A DNA stretch of 64,000 nt, from NCBI RefSeq assembly GCF_003634105.1, contig NZ_RBIQ01000007.1, forward strand, positions 992,001 through 1,056,000. Direction: 5' to 3'. Below, piece by piece: positions 26,311 through 34,872 of this stretch; within the stretch, counting starts at the first letter, position 1; every line of letters begins with the position of its first letter. Made by a program: the position numbers and the translations under genes. The stretch is from Maribacter vaceletii. GTDB taxonomy: Bacteria; Bacteroidota; Bacteroidia; Flavobacteriales; Flavobacteriaceae. The notes below the pieces were generated by a model. It was given only the letters and a program-made list of their open reading frames with translations, did no database searches and was not told the DNA's origin.

Positions 26311-27492
26311 TTAATATTCTTTCTTATAGTTATTTACTACACTCTCTGAAAGAGTAAGCCATTTTTCAATATGATTGCTTAACGAGAAAAACGCTAGATC
26401 TTTAATAGCTTTCTCTTTATCAATAATTTTTTTTTGTATTATTGAAGTCTCTAAGCTTTGCTCTGTTAAAATAGAAATACCTCCTATTTTAACAGATAAC
26501 TCTTTTAAACCACCAACATTATTAACTAAAACAGGTAGGTTGTTTTTTATTCCCTCAAGAGCAACTCGACCAAAGGGTTCTTCCCATAAAGAAGGTACTA
26601 CTAAAAGGTTTATTTTTTTATAAAATTCATCACTATTTACATGCCCTATAAACTCTATATTTAATTTTTGAAAATTCTTTTTAATTGTATTTATAAAGTC
26701 ATCACTTCCATTGCCTGCTAAAAATAATTTCCAATGTAACTTATGTAAAGGTTTTGATGACAACATTTTTAACAAATATAAGACTCCTTTTTCTTCTGAA
26801 ATTCTACCAATATAACCTATTTTATATATTTTCTCATCAATTTCTGTGGTACTATTAATCGAATTAGAAGCTACTGTATTATATATTACATTGTCTAGGG
26901 GGTTTTTGTTTAAACCAAATTTATAATGTCTTTTCAAAATAAAATCGCTAATGCCAATAGTTGCAAAACTATATTTATTTACTAATTTAATTTTTTGATT
27001 AGCAGTTAATTTACACAACATAGATTGCTTTTCTGAATTACAACCCCCATGATACATGGTTGCTTTATAACATAAAAGGTAATAATCTCTTAACGTATTT
27101 ACTATTGGAATTTTATTTTTATGAATAGTTTTTAATATATAAGGAGAAAAACCACTTAAATTATTGGCATTAACAATATCAGGTTTGGTTACTTTTATAA
27201 TATTATTAATTTCCTTTGTGTAAAACGGATTAAATGAGTCAAGTAAATGCCATATAACTTTAGACACCTTTCCTTTCTTCGTCTTTGTAAAAGGAAAGTA
27301 AATGTTTTTAATTTTTAAACGGTAAATAGTAACTCCATTTTTATCCTCTTGGTTATTCTTTTTATTTGTTAATGTTAAAACAGAAACAGTATGCCCTAAT
27401 GTAACAAGACCTTCTGCCAAAAGTTGTACAGATTTTTCAGCCCCACCAATTTGATAAGGATAATATAGGGTATTTATAAAAAGAATGTTCAA
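26311..27492 (-). CDS. Glycosyltransferase family 4
   Basis: 393 residues. N-terminal NILFINTLYYPYQIGGAEKSV gives the GGAE acceptor loop; donor side shows IGYIGRISEEKGVLYLLK, LAGNGSDDFI, and VPSLWEEPFGRVALEGIKN with E-x7-E. An internal CNSEKQSMLC Cys pair is seen in some GT4 members of capsule loci. It follows the acetyltransferase gene by 53 bp and precedes the polymerase gene by 12 bp. Donor sugar unknown. Confidence 0.87.
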   Translation of the reverse strand: MNILFINTLYYPYQIGGAEKSVQLLAEGLVTLGHTVSVLTLTNKKNNQEDKNGVTIYRLKIKNIYFPFTKTKKGKVSKVIWHLLDSFNPFYTKEINNIIKVTKPDIVNANNLSGFSPYILKTIHKNKIPIVNTLRDYYLLCYKATMYHGGCNSEKQSMLCKLTANQKIKLVNKYSFATIGISDFILKRHYKFGLNKNPLDNVIYNTVASNSINSTTEIDEKIYKIGYIGRISEEKGVLYLLKMLSSKPLHKLHWKLFLAGNGSDDFINTIKKNFQKLNIEFIGHVNSDEFYKKINLLVVPSLWEEPFGRVALEGIKNNLPVLVNNVGGLKELSVKIGGISILTEQSLETSIIQKKIIDKEKAIKDLAFFSLSNHIEKWLTLSESVVNNYKKEY

Positions 27493-27545
27493 TCTCTTTG
27501 TTTTAGTTATTCAGTTTTAGATTATGAAAATAACAAATAATTGTT

Positions 27546-28064
27546 TTAATGGAATGCTTCTAATTTTTTTAATCTGTAATAGTGTTCTTTATCTCTTTCA
27601 GAAAATTTGCTTGCTGGATGACCTCCAACAATTGCTAATTTCATAACATCTTTTACAACAACACTACCTGCTTGGACAATTGCTCCTTCACCAATAGTAA
27701 CACCTCCAAGTATTGTAACATCAGACCCCAGCCAAACGTTGTCTTCAATGATAACTTTTTTAATAATATAAGTGCTATCATAGGGCAAACTATTGCCATT
27801 ATAATTATGAATATCAGTAATTATTTTACAATTTCTTCCTGAATGAAAATTATCCCCAATATTTACCTCTCCAAGGCCAAAGACACGTAAACCGTTAAAA
27901 TTAATGTTACTACCTATTTTTGTATTCTTTGTTAAAAGAGTGAAGCCATTCGCAGTTAACTTTCCTCTTTTAAACCCAACACTTAAATTAGCAAGATATG
28001 TAAAAAAATATTTTGAAAATCTTCGATAAGTATCATAACTAAATTTTATTACTTTTTTTATCAT
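27546..28064 (-). CDS. Left-handed beta-helix acyltransferase (hexapeptide repeat)
   Basis: 172 residues. After a basic N-terminus the chain is made of hexapeptide repeats: INFNGLRVFGLGEVNIGDNF, then VWLGSDVTILGGVTIGEGAIVQAGSVV, ending with GGHPASKFSERDKEHY as in maltose/galactoside O-acetyltransferase-like trimers. The LbH fold with this ending marks an acetyl-CoA-dependent O- or N-acetyltransferase; the catalytic His may be in DIHNY. It would decorate a sugar of the surface glycan. Confidence 0.85.
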   Translation of the reverse strand: MIKKVIKFSYDTYRRFSKYFFTYLANLSVGFKRGKLTANGFTLLTKNTKIGSNINFNGLRVFGLGEVNIGDNFHSGRNCKIITDIHNYNGNSLPYDSTYIIKKVIIEDNVWLGSDVTILGGVTIGEGAIVQAGSVVVKDVMKLAIVGGHPASKFSERDKEHYYRLKKLEAFH

Positions 28065-28086
28065 ATGTTACTCGCATTTATCATCT

Positions 28087-29511
28087 TTAATACTTCCTAA
28101 AAGTAGTTGAAAGTTCTATGAATTTTTTTTTATTCATAATAAATACTATTACAATTAACAAGAGATAAATAGCTAATTTTATTAAAAATTGGTTCCATTC
28201 AAAGTTAACAAAAATTAATAACGATAAGATGAAAAAACTAAATGCATAAATCATCATAAGTTTAACATAAAAATTAATCTTCATAAACTTTTTATAAACT
28301 AAACTTACTAAAACAGCAAGTATCATTTTAGATATTAGTGTGGATACTGCTGTACCCATAATACCGTACTTTATAGTAAAAAAATAATTTAAAGTTATAT
28401 TTATTATCGCTGTAGAAATTGTGAGCAATGGAATAATTCTATTTCCATTCGCTTTTAAATTATAAAACAATGGAGCAACTAAAAAATAATAAATACCATT
28501 AAAAACAGCAGAAAAGGCAAAAAAAGGAACTACTTGCCAAGCGTCATGGTATGCTTTAGGAGTTAATATAGATATTACATCTTTTCCAAAAAAAGAAAGC
28601 CCCAAAGCAATAATACAATAACCTAATACAATTAATTTAGCTTTTTCTGGTATCTGATTTTGTTCTTGTTTCTTTACTTTTTCATTAAACCAAGGAACAA
28701 AAGCCTGATTAATACCTGTAGCTATAAACAAAACAATACTACCAAAAACATTCCCTAGACTATATATACCAACTAATGAGGTGCTTAAAAAGGTATTTAC
28801 AAAAATTCTATCGATAAAATTTGTAGCTACTGCAGATAATGAATGTGGTACTAAAGGCAATGAATATCTTAAACATGTTTTAAGTATCTGCCAATCTATA
28901 CCAAAAACAATTTCTTTGCCAAATTTACCTAATGTATAAAATCCAAAAAGAACATTGGTAATAGCCAAAGAACCAAGTACTCCTTTCGCTCCTAAATTAA
29001 ACCCTAAAACTGTTATTAACACAAATACTACGTTAACAATAAAAAAAGCAAAGTTATTTTTTCCAAAACGTTTGCCTTCTTGTTTTGCTTGCATAGCACT
29101 TTGAAAAATAGCAAATACTGGGTTAAATAAAACGGAAATCATCCCTAAAAACATGTAAGGAAAAAAATCAATTGAATCTAAAAAAGGGTCAATTAGCCAT
29201 TTATGAGCAACAAAAAGAATTAAACTTAAAAAAGCACTAAAAATTAAGACAAAGGTTATTATAGTTCCAAATAACTTTTTAGTTTTTAATTTGTCTCCTT
29301 TATACTCATAATAAAACCTATTTAAACTTGCATTTAAGCATAATAAATAAAATATATTAAGAAAAGAATTAATTCCTACTACAACTGCTACAATTCCATA
29401 ATCATTTGTGGTCAAATAAACTGTTAATACAGGAAGTAATAATAGGTTTATTCCTTTTTGAAAAAAATTTAGGAATATGTATATAGTAGAATTTTGTACT
29501 ATTTTACTCAT
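28087..29511 (-). CDS. wzx: Wzx-type oligosaccharide flippase (MATE/MOP superfamily)
   Basis: 474 residues with 14 or so membrane helices beginning at residue 8. The N-terminal TIYIFLNFFQKGINLLLLPV and the central YSLPLVPHSLSAVATNFIDR block are typical of polysaccharide exporters of the MOP superfamily. It moves the lipid-linked repeat unit across the inner membrane. It is the only flippase in the locus, consistent with a Wzx/Wzy pathway. Confidence 0.88.
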   Translation of the reverse strand: MSKIVQNSTIYIFLNFFQKGINLLLLPVLTVYLTTNDYGIVAVVVGINSFLNIFYLLCLNASLNRFYYEYKGDKLKTKKLFGTIITFVLIFSAFLSLILFVAHKWLIDPFLDSIDFFPYMFLGMISVLFNPVFAIFQSAMQAKQEGKRFGKNNFAFFIVNVVFVLITVLGFNLGAKGVLGSLAITNVLFGFYTLGKFGKEIVFGIDWQILKTCLRYSLPLVPHSLSAVATNFIDRIFVNTFLSTSLVGIYSLGNVFGSIVLFIATGINQAFVPWFNEKVKKQEQNQIPEKAKLIVLGYCIIALGLSFFGKDVISILTPKAYHDAWQVVPFFAFSAVFNGIYYFLVAPLFYNLKANGNRIIPLLTISTAIINITLNYFFTIKYGIMGTAVSTLISKMILAVLVSLVYKKFMKINFYVKLMMIYAFSFFILSLLIFVNFEWNQFLIKLAIYLLLIVIVFIMNKKKFIELSTTFRKY

Positions 29512-29533
29512 TAAAAATTTATAAAAGCATTTA

Positions 29534-30556
29534 TTAAAGATTTATTTTATTTATTCTCTCATTAGAAACATATTCTTGGTAAAGCCCTGTAATTAAATCA
29601 TACTGAAGCATTAATTCTGAACTATCTATTTCAAAAGAAGTAAAGTTTTTGTCTACTAATTTAGAAATACTAACAAATGCTGTAGAATAAAAAAAAGCAA
29701 ACTCTAATGGTAAAAATTTCATTTCTACCAATGCTATTTCAATTGGTAAATTAAAATTTGTTATTTCCCACCCGAATTGTTTAATAACTTCTAATTGTTC
29801 TTTGTCCTCATATCTATGAGGAAAGTAAACAATTTGTTTATTTAAATAATGCTTAGTAATCTTCTCTATATTTTTATTAAAATAATCTCTTGATATTATC
29901 TTACCATTAAACGGAGACCCGATAAAAAAAACTTTTTCAGTATTAGTTACTTTTGTAGACAATAATTTTCTTAACCTATTAAAATTATTAAACTCAAAAT
30001 TTAAGTAAGAGTATTTATCCGTAATTAAATCTTTATACATTGTATAAAAATTTAATTTTCCTTGCTTATAATTTAAATTAATATTGCATCCTGTTAATTT
30101 TGCAATAAATACTTGCTTTGGAGAAAAAAAAGAAAAAATTTTCTCTTTTCTTAATCTTTTTTGTTCCATGTATGCAGAGTTTCCATCATCTAAAATTACA
30201 ATTTTTTTAGATGTTACTCCATTAACTAAAACTGTTTGATACATTGATAAAATGTGTCCCATTAATACCAAATCAAACATATTTTCATTATAATTTAATT
30301 TAATTTTTAAGGTTCTTATTTTTATATAGTAAAGGGTTCTAGTATAAAAGTTTTTTAAAGCATTATTCTTAGATGCTTCAATTACATTTCCCTTTATCTT
30401 TAAAGTCTTAAAGACTTTTCTCATTTGTAAAATATTACTTTCACTTTTACAGTTTATAAAGTAAAATTTACATTGAGTCTTTTGGTTTAAACTACTTATA
30501 TATTCGTTAGCATTAATTAGTTGTAATGGAGATTCTACAATAATAAGTATTTTCAT
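29534..30556 (-). CDS. Putative sialyltransferase-like glycosyltransferase
   Basis: 340 residues with no close family recognised at the whole-protein level. It starts like many bacterial sialyl/polysialyltransferases (KILIIVESPLQLINANEYI) and shows three short motifs in the order expected: ILDDG at 121-125 (D/E-D/E-G), YFPHRYED near 245 (the HP-like CMP site) and FYSTAF near 294 (the Ser/Thr motif). This is the pattern of GT52/GT38-type enzymes that use CMP-activated nonulosonic acids. The CMP-nonulosonate synthetase gene is 11 bp upstream, so the role is probably transfer of that acid. Family placement is tentative. Confidence 0.6.
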   Translation of the reverse strand: MKILIIVESPLQLINANEYISSLNQKTQCKFYFINCKSESNILQMRKVFKTLKIKGNVIEASKNNALKNFYTRTLYYIKIRTLKIKLNYNENMFDLVLMGHILSMYQTVLVNGVTSKKIVILDDGNSAYMEQKRLRKEKIFSFFSPKQVFIAKLTGCNINLNYKQGKLNFYTMYKDLITDKYSYLNFEFNNFNRLRKLLSTKVTNTEKVFFIGSPFNGKIISRDYFNKNIEKITKHYLNKQIVYFPHRYEDKEQLEVIKQFGWEITNFNLPIEIALVEMKFLPLEFAFFYSTAFVSISKLVDKNFTSFEIDSSELMLQYDLITGLYQEYVSNERINKINL

Positions 30557-30567
30557 AACCTTACACT

Positions 30568-31719
30568 CTATTCTTTCAAAAGAAGCTCTGTAAACTCTCT
30601 AAACACACCTTCTCCTCCTTTTTTACCTAAAATATTTATATTATATATTTCTTTTATTGTTCTTGTAGCATTTTTAGGGCAAGCAGAAATACCAACATTA
30701 GTTAACAGTTCTTTACAATTTATATCGTCTCCAATATATGCAACCTCATCTAAAGTAATATTTAATTTTTCACAAATACTTTGAGCTGCATTTAGTTTTC
30801 CTCCATTAATTTTTCCTTGAAACAAAAAATCTACTTTAAGCTTTTCTGCTCTGTTTTTAACAATATTTGTATTTTCAGAAGTAATTATTCCTGTTTTAAA
30901 ACCCGCTTCTCTTAACAGTTGAAACCCCATACCATCGTGGGTATTAAACTTTTTTATTTCATCACCACTTTCAGAATAATACATCCCTGCATCGGTTAAA
31001 ACTCCATCAACATCCGTAAGTACTAATTTAATAGATGATTTATTTTTAATTAAAATATATTTTTTCATTATATATTCCGCAAAAACCCAATCGTCTGGTT
31101 CATCTATTTCTGTAATAGAATATTCTGGCATTTCATAGGTTAAAATCTTACCGCTTAATCTATTTTCATTCTCCAAAATGCTTTTAACAGTTGAAATATA
31201 AAAAGCTCCATTTTCTACTAATATACCGTCAAAATCTTGTCTCCTTGGTCTATTATTATAATCATAATTAATTGGAGTTCCGTTTTTACCCCAAAAAAAC
31301 CTTTTTATTCTACAAACGCTTAAAGCGGAATCATAAACACCCTGATCCATTTGCTCAATTGCACTAGAAAGGTCTTGTTCTAATAAAAAAGGTGAAGTTG
31401 CCTGAATTAATATAAATTTACTCTCTAAATCTAAATTAACATTTTTCAAATATTCAATCATTACACTTTCAGTAGATGAAGTGTCTGTAGCATTTTGAGG
31501 TTGTCTATTATATAGTTCAACTTTTTTTAAACTAAAACCAGCAACTTGTTCTTTTATTTTATTATCATCTGTAGCAACAATTACCTTGTTTATATACTTA
31601 GACTCTGAAGCAGCTTTAATTACCCAATAAACTAAAGGTTTACCACAGAAATTCTTTATGTTTTTATTCTTTATAGATTTACTACCTCCTCTAACAGGAA
31701 TAAAGGCTATTGTTTCCAA
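30568..31719 (-). CDS. CMP-nonulosonate cytidylyltransferase fused to KdsC-like HAD phosphatase
   Basis: 383 residues, two domains. Residues 1-225 are NeuA-like: IAFIPVRGGSKSIKNKNI (CTP-binding loop), LIQATSPFL and the C-terminal ITEIDEPDDW. Residues 230-383 are a KdsC-type HAD phosphatase with nucleophile D236 in DVDGV, TSENT, a lysine at 308 and GDD at 330-332, plus the KdsC-like tail GGEGVFREF. The fusion could remove the 9-phosphate of a newly made nonulosonate and then activate the acid with CTP. It is 1 bp from the NeuB-like gene. Bifunctional NeuA/HAD proteins are known; substrate is inferred to be KDN- or Neu-type. Confidence 0.85.
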   Translation of the reverse strand: METIAFIPVRGGSKSIKNKNIKNFCGKPLVYWVIKAASESKYINKVIVATDDNKIKEQVAGFSLKKVELYNRQPQNATDTSSTESVMIEYLKNVNLDLESKFILIQATSPFLLEQDLSSAIEQMDQGVYDSALSVCRIKRFFWGKNGTPINYDYNNRPRRQDFDGILVENGAFYISTVKSILENENRLSGKILTYEMPEYSITEIDEPDDWVFAEYIMKKYILIKNKSSIKLVLTDVDGVLTDAGMYYSESGDEIKKFNTHDGMGFQLLREAGFKTGIITSENTNIVKNRAEKLKVDFLFQGKINGGKLNAAQSICEKLNITLDEVAYIGDDINCKELLTNVGISACPKNATRTIKEIYNINILGKKGGEGVFREFTELLLKE

Positions 31720-31720
31720 A

Positions 31721-32590
31721 TTATGCTTTTTGAAATTTTAACTTTTTTCTTTGAACCTCTTCAATTGGAAGAATTTCCTCAGCCTTATAAGACAAAGAAT
31801 CATAAGTTGCTTTAATATCTCTACAAAGTTTTCGTAAACCTGCAGGTTCTAATGAAGCGGCATGGTCTGTTCCTTTCCAAGTTCTATCTTTTGTGAAGTG
31901 TCTTTCCACCCAAGTAGCTCCCAGTGCTACTGCTGCATTGTCTATTGCAATACCTAGATGATGACCAGAAAAACCAATATCTTTAACTTTATCTCCATAT
32001 TTTTCTTTTAACCTAGAAATTTCTAATAAACAAACATCTTTAAATGGAACAGGGTACCCTGAAGTACATGAATAAATTACCAACCTTTTGGCTTGTTTTT
32101 TTTCTAAAAAAAAATTTACAATCTTTTCTTCTTCATCTTGAGTTGTCATACCAAAAGATAAATGTACATCTCCAGAATACTCATCTCTAAGGACCTTTAG
32201 CATTTCAAAATGATTATTACAGGCTGAAGGAACTTTTAATAAAGAAGGCTTAAAAGAAATCATTTCTCTCGCAGAAGTTACATCCCATACTGAGGTAGAA
32301 TATTCAATTCCTATTTGGTTACAATAATCTCTTAACTCTTCATGCTGTTCAACAGAAAACTCTAAAAATTCTCTATGTTCTCCATATGTATCTCCGTATG
32401 AATTTGAAGGATTAGGGTGTTCTGCTAAATATTGTTCTTTAGTTAATAATTCTTTGTTATTTCTTTTTTGAAATTTAGCTACATCTGCATTACACTCTTT
32501 CGCTAACTTAATTAGCTCTTTAGCAATATCCATTTCTCCCTTGTGGTTACATCCTATTTCTGCAATTACTTTTGGTTCCTTAAATTTCAT
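31721..32590 (-). CDS. NeuB-family nonulosonic acid synthase lacking SAF domain
   Basis: 289 residues. The TIM-barrel synthase domain is intact: VIAEIGCNHKGEMDIAKELI, DVAKFQKR, EYSTSVWD, LKVPSACNN, GFSGHHLGI and ERHFTKDRTWKGTDHAASLEP. It condenses PEP with a mannose-type sugar. Ordinary NeuB proteins are near 340-350 residues because of a C-terminal SAF (antifreeze-like) domain; this one stops after the barrel. The adjacent fused phosphatase suggests a phosphorylated acceptor (Man-6-P or ManNAc-6-P). No NeuC epimerase is in the window. Confidence 0.82.
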   Translation of the reverse strand: MKFKEPKVIAEIGCNHKGEMDIAKELIKLAKECNADVAKFQKRNNKELLTKEQYLAEHPNPSNSYGDTYGEHREFLEFSVEQHEELRDYCNQIGIEYSTSVWDVTSAREMISFKPSLLKVPSACNNHFEMLKVLRDEYSGDVHLSFGMTTQDEEEKIVNFFLEKKQAKRLVIYSCTSGYPVPFKDVCLLEISRLKEKYGDKVKDIGFSGHHLGIAIDNAAVALGATWVERHFTKDRTWKGTDHAASLEPAGLRKLCRDIKATYDSLSYKAEEILPIEEVQRKKLKFQKA

Positions 32591-32654
32591 GTTATAATTT
32601 TCGTTTGTTAATTAAAATTTTTATTTAGCAGTTTAACAAAGCTACTATATTTTT

Positions 32655-32693
32655 GTAATACAATAATTAAATAAATTTTAATTATTGTATTAC
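32655..32693 (-). terminator. 17-bp perfect hairpin at the end of rmlD
   Basis: Arms GTAATACAATAATTAAA (32655-32671) and its complement (32677-32693) with a 5-base loop. It contains the rmlD stop codon and the last codons, and lies between the rml block and the nonulosonate block. There is no strong T tract after it on the minus strand, so it may attenuate rather than stop the long transcript. Confidence 0.55.
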
Positions 32694-33461
32694 ACTATTT
32701 TTTGGTCTTTTTAAGTTTAAAGAAATATCTTTAGATTTAATAATCTTAATAGATTTTTCCATATTATTTTCTTCTAAAATTAGCTTTGCAAATTCATACC
32801 AAGTCATTGGAAGCTTATCTGTAAAATGGAATGTTCCATATATACTATTTTTATTTAAAACAATTTTTTCAATTATAAATAAGCTCAAATTTAAAGTATT
32901 TGTTGGGCACCCTATTTGTTCATTGGTTACCTTCAGAATTTCTCCTTTTTGTGCCTTCTCCAAAATAGTCTTATAAAAGTTCTTGCCAAATTTTTTACTA
33001 TACAACCAAGAAGTTCTAATTATAAAATACTCTTTTAATATTTTTTGAATGTATTTTTCTCCCTCCCATTTAGATTTCCCATATGCATTAATTGGGTTAG
33101 GAACATCATTAACTGTATATGGTTCTTCTTTTTCCCCATCAAAAACATAATCTGTAGAAAGATGCACTAAAATAGTATGATTTTTTTGACAACTTTCAGC
33201 CAAATTTTTAACTCCTTCAGTGTTTACTTTATAAGCAATTTCAGGAGTTTTTTCTGCTTGTTTTACATTTGTATATGCTGCACAATTTATACAATAATCG
33301 TATGTGTTTGTATGGAACAAAATCTTCAAATCAATAAGATTAGTTATATCTAACTCTTTAGAACTTTTAAAATCAAAATTAATATTTGGGTAATTTCTTG
33401 AAATTTCTTGAATTGATTTCCCCAATTGCCCATTTGCTCCAGTAACTAAAATCCGTTTCAT
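32682..33461 (-). CDS. rmlD: dTDP-4-dehydrorhamnose reductase, C-terminally shortened
   Basis: 259 residues; last step of dTDP-L-rhamnose synthesis. The NAD(P) loop is GANGQLG at 8-14, the Ser-Thr strand STDYVFDG at 102-109, catalytic Y127 and K131 (YGKSK), and EQIGCPTNTLNLS is intact. The family normally continues about 20-25 residues beyond the RPKNSV motif. Here the chain ends right after it (NSVIQ) because a stop lies inside a 17-bp hairpin. The last helix is therefore missing; activity may or may not survive. It overlaps rmlC by 4 bp. Confidence 0.9.
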   Translation of the reverse strand: MKRILVTGANGQLGKSIQEISRNYPNINFDFKSSKELDITNLIDLKILFHTNTYDYCINCAAYTNVKQAEKTPEIAYKVNTEGVKNLAESCQKNHTILVHLSTDYVFDGEKEEPYTVNDVPNPINAYGKSKWEGEKYIQKILKEYFIIRTSWLYSKKFGKNFYKTILEKAQKGEILKVTNEQIGCPTNTLNLSLFIIEKIVLNKNSIYGTFHFTDKLPMTWYEFAKLILEENNMEKSIKIIKSKDISLNLKRPKNSVIQ

Positions 33462-34000
33462 AACTTTATTTCTGAAAATGATGGTAACTCTCTATCCTTT
33501 AATGAAATTATCATTTTAGATTCTGGATACCCCCAATTAATGCCTAATTTTTCATCATTATAAATAATCCCTTGTTCGGAATTCCTATTATAAAAATTAT
33601 CGCATTGATATGTAAAAATAGTTTCTTCTAAAGCTAAAAAACCATGTGCCATACCCTTTGGTATAAAAAGTTGTTTTTTATTTATTTCAGACAATTGTAT
33701 TTTAAAATGTTCTCCATAAGTGTTACTATCTTTTCTAATATCTACGACAACGTCTAAAATATTCCCTTTTACAACGGAAACCAGTTTTGCCTGAGCATAA
33801 TTACCTCGCTGAAAATGGAGTCCTCTTAATGTTCCCTCTTGAGATAAAGATTGATTAGCTTGGACAAAATTTACTTCATACCCAACTATAGTATCTAAAC
33901 GTTCTTTTTGGTATGTTTCAAAAAACACACCTCTATCATCTTCATAGATTGTTGGATCTATAATAAAACAACCTTTTAAATTAGTCTCTGTTACCTTCAA
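33458..34000 (-). CDS. rmlC: dTDP-4-dehydrorhamnose 3,5-epimerase
   Basis: 180 residues, the usual length of this cupin enzyme. LKGCFIIDPTIYEDDRGVFFETY at the N-terminus, QANQSLSQEGTLRGLHFQRG with the catalytic His, and LFIPKGMAHGFLALEE are all present. It converts dTDP-4-keto-6-deoxyglucose to the L-lyxo isomer. It lies in the order rmlB-rmlA-rmlC-rmlD, 5 bp after rmlA and 4 bp overlapping rmlD, so the four are one transcriptional unit. Confidence 0.95.
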   Translation of the reverse strand: MKVTETNLKGCFIIDPTIYEDDRGVFFETYQKERLDTIVGYEVNFVQANQSLSQEGTLRGLHFQRGNYAQAKLVSVVKGNILDVVVDIRKDSNTYGEHFKIQLSEINKKQLFIPKGMAHGFLALEETIFTYQCDNFYNRNSEQGIIYNDEKLGINWGYPESKMIISLKDRELPSFSEIKL

Positions 34001-34005
34001 TACAA

Positions 34006-34863
34006 TTATTTTAAATCCAATAAGTATTTTCCATAACCACTTTTAAATAATGGCTTAGCAAGTTCTTGAAGTTGTTTTTTATTGATGTATCCCATATTAT
34101 AAGCAACCTCTTCAATAGCACCTATTTTTAACCCCTGTCTTTCTTCAATCACTTCAACAAACTGTGATGCTTTCATTAAAGAATTAAAAGTTCCTGTATC
34201 TAACCAAGCGGTACCACTATCTAATATACTTACATTTAATTTTCCTTTTTCAAGATATACACGATTAATATCTGTAATCTCTAATTCTCCTCTATTACTT
34301 GGCTTAATATTCTTTGCTATAGTAACAACATCGTTATCATAAAAATAAATCCCAGGAACAGCAAAATTAGATTTTGGTTTCATTGGCTTTTCCTCAATAG
34401 AAATAGCCTTGCCTTCAGAGTTAAATGTAACCACACCATATCTTTCTGGATCTTGTACGTGATAAGCATATATTAAACCTCCATCCGGATTATTGTTATT
34501 TTGAAGCAAATCTGCTAGGCCTGATCCATAAAAGATATTATCTCCTAAAATTAAAGCTACTTTATCTTCTCCAATAAATTTTTCTCCAAGTATAAAAGCT
34601 TCTGCAAGTCCGTTAGGCTTCTCCTGCGAAATATATTCAAAGGAGCAACCTAGTTGAGAACCATCTCCTAATAAATTTTGAAAAAGAGGACGGTCTTTTG
34701 GTGTTGTTATAAATAGTATTTCTCTTATTCCTGCAGACATAAGTGTTGCTAGAGGATAATAAATCATTGGTTTATTATAAATAGGCATTAATTGCTTACT
34801 TATAGATAACGTTAATGGGTATAACCTTGTTCCTGACCCACCTGCTAAAATAATCCCCTTCAT
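34006..34863 (-). CDS. rmlA: Glucose-1-phosphate thymidylyltransferase
   Basis: 285 residues. Starts [18 protein letters not shown], the nucleotide-binding loop; [26 protein letters not shown] and [20 protein letters not shown] are the family signature blocks. It makes dTDP-glucose from Glc-1-P and dTTP, the first rhamnose-pathway step. Full length, nothing missing. Confidence 0.96.
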   Translation of the reverse strand: MKGIILAGGSGTRLYPLTLSISKQLMPIYNKPMIYYPLATLMSAGIREILFITTPKDRPLFQNLLGDGSQLGCSFEYISQEKPNGLAEAFILGEKFIGEDKVALILGDNIFYGSGLADLLQNNNNPDGGLIYAYHVQDPERYGVVTFNSEGKAISIEEKPMKPKSNFAVPGIYFYDNDVVTIAKNIKPSNRGELEITDINRVYLEKGKLNVSILDSGTAWLDTGTFNSLMKASQFVEVIEERQGLKIGAIEEVAYNMGYINKKQLQELAKPLFKSGYGKYLLDLK

Positions 34864-34872
34864 TTTATAACT

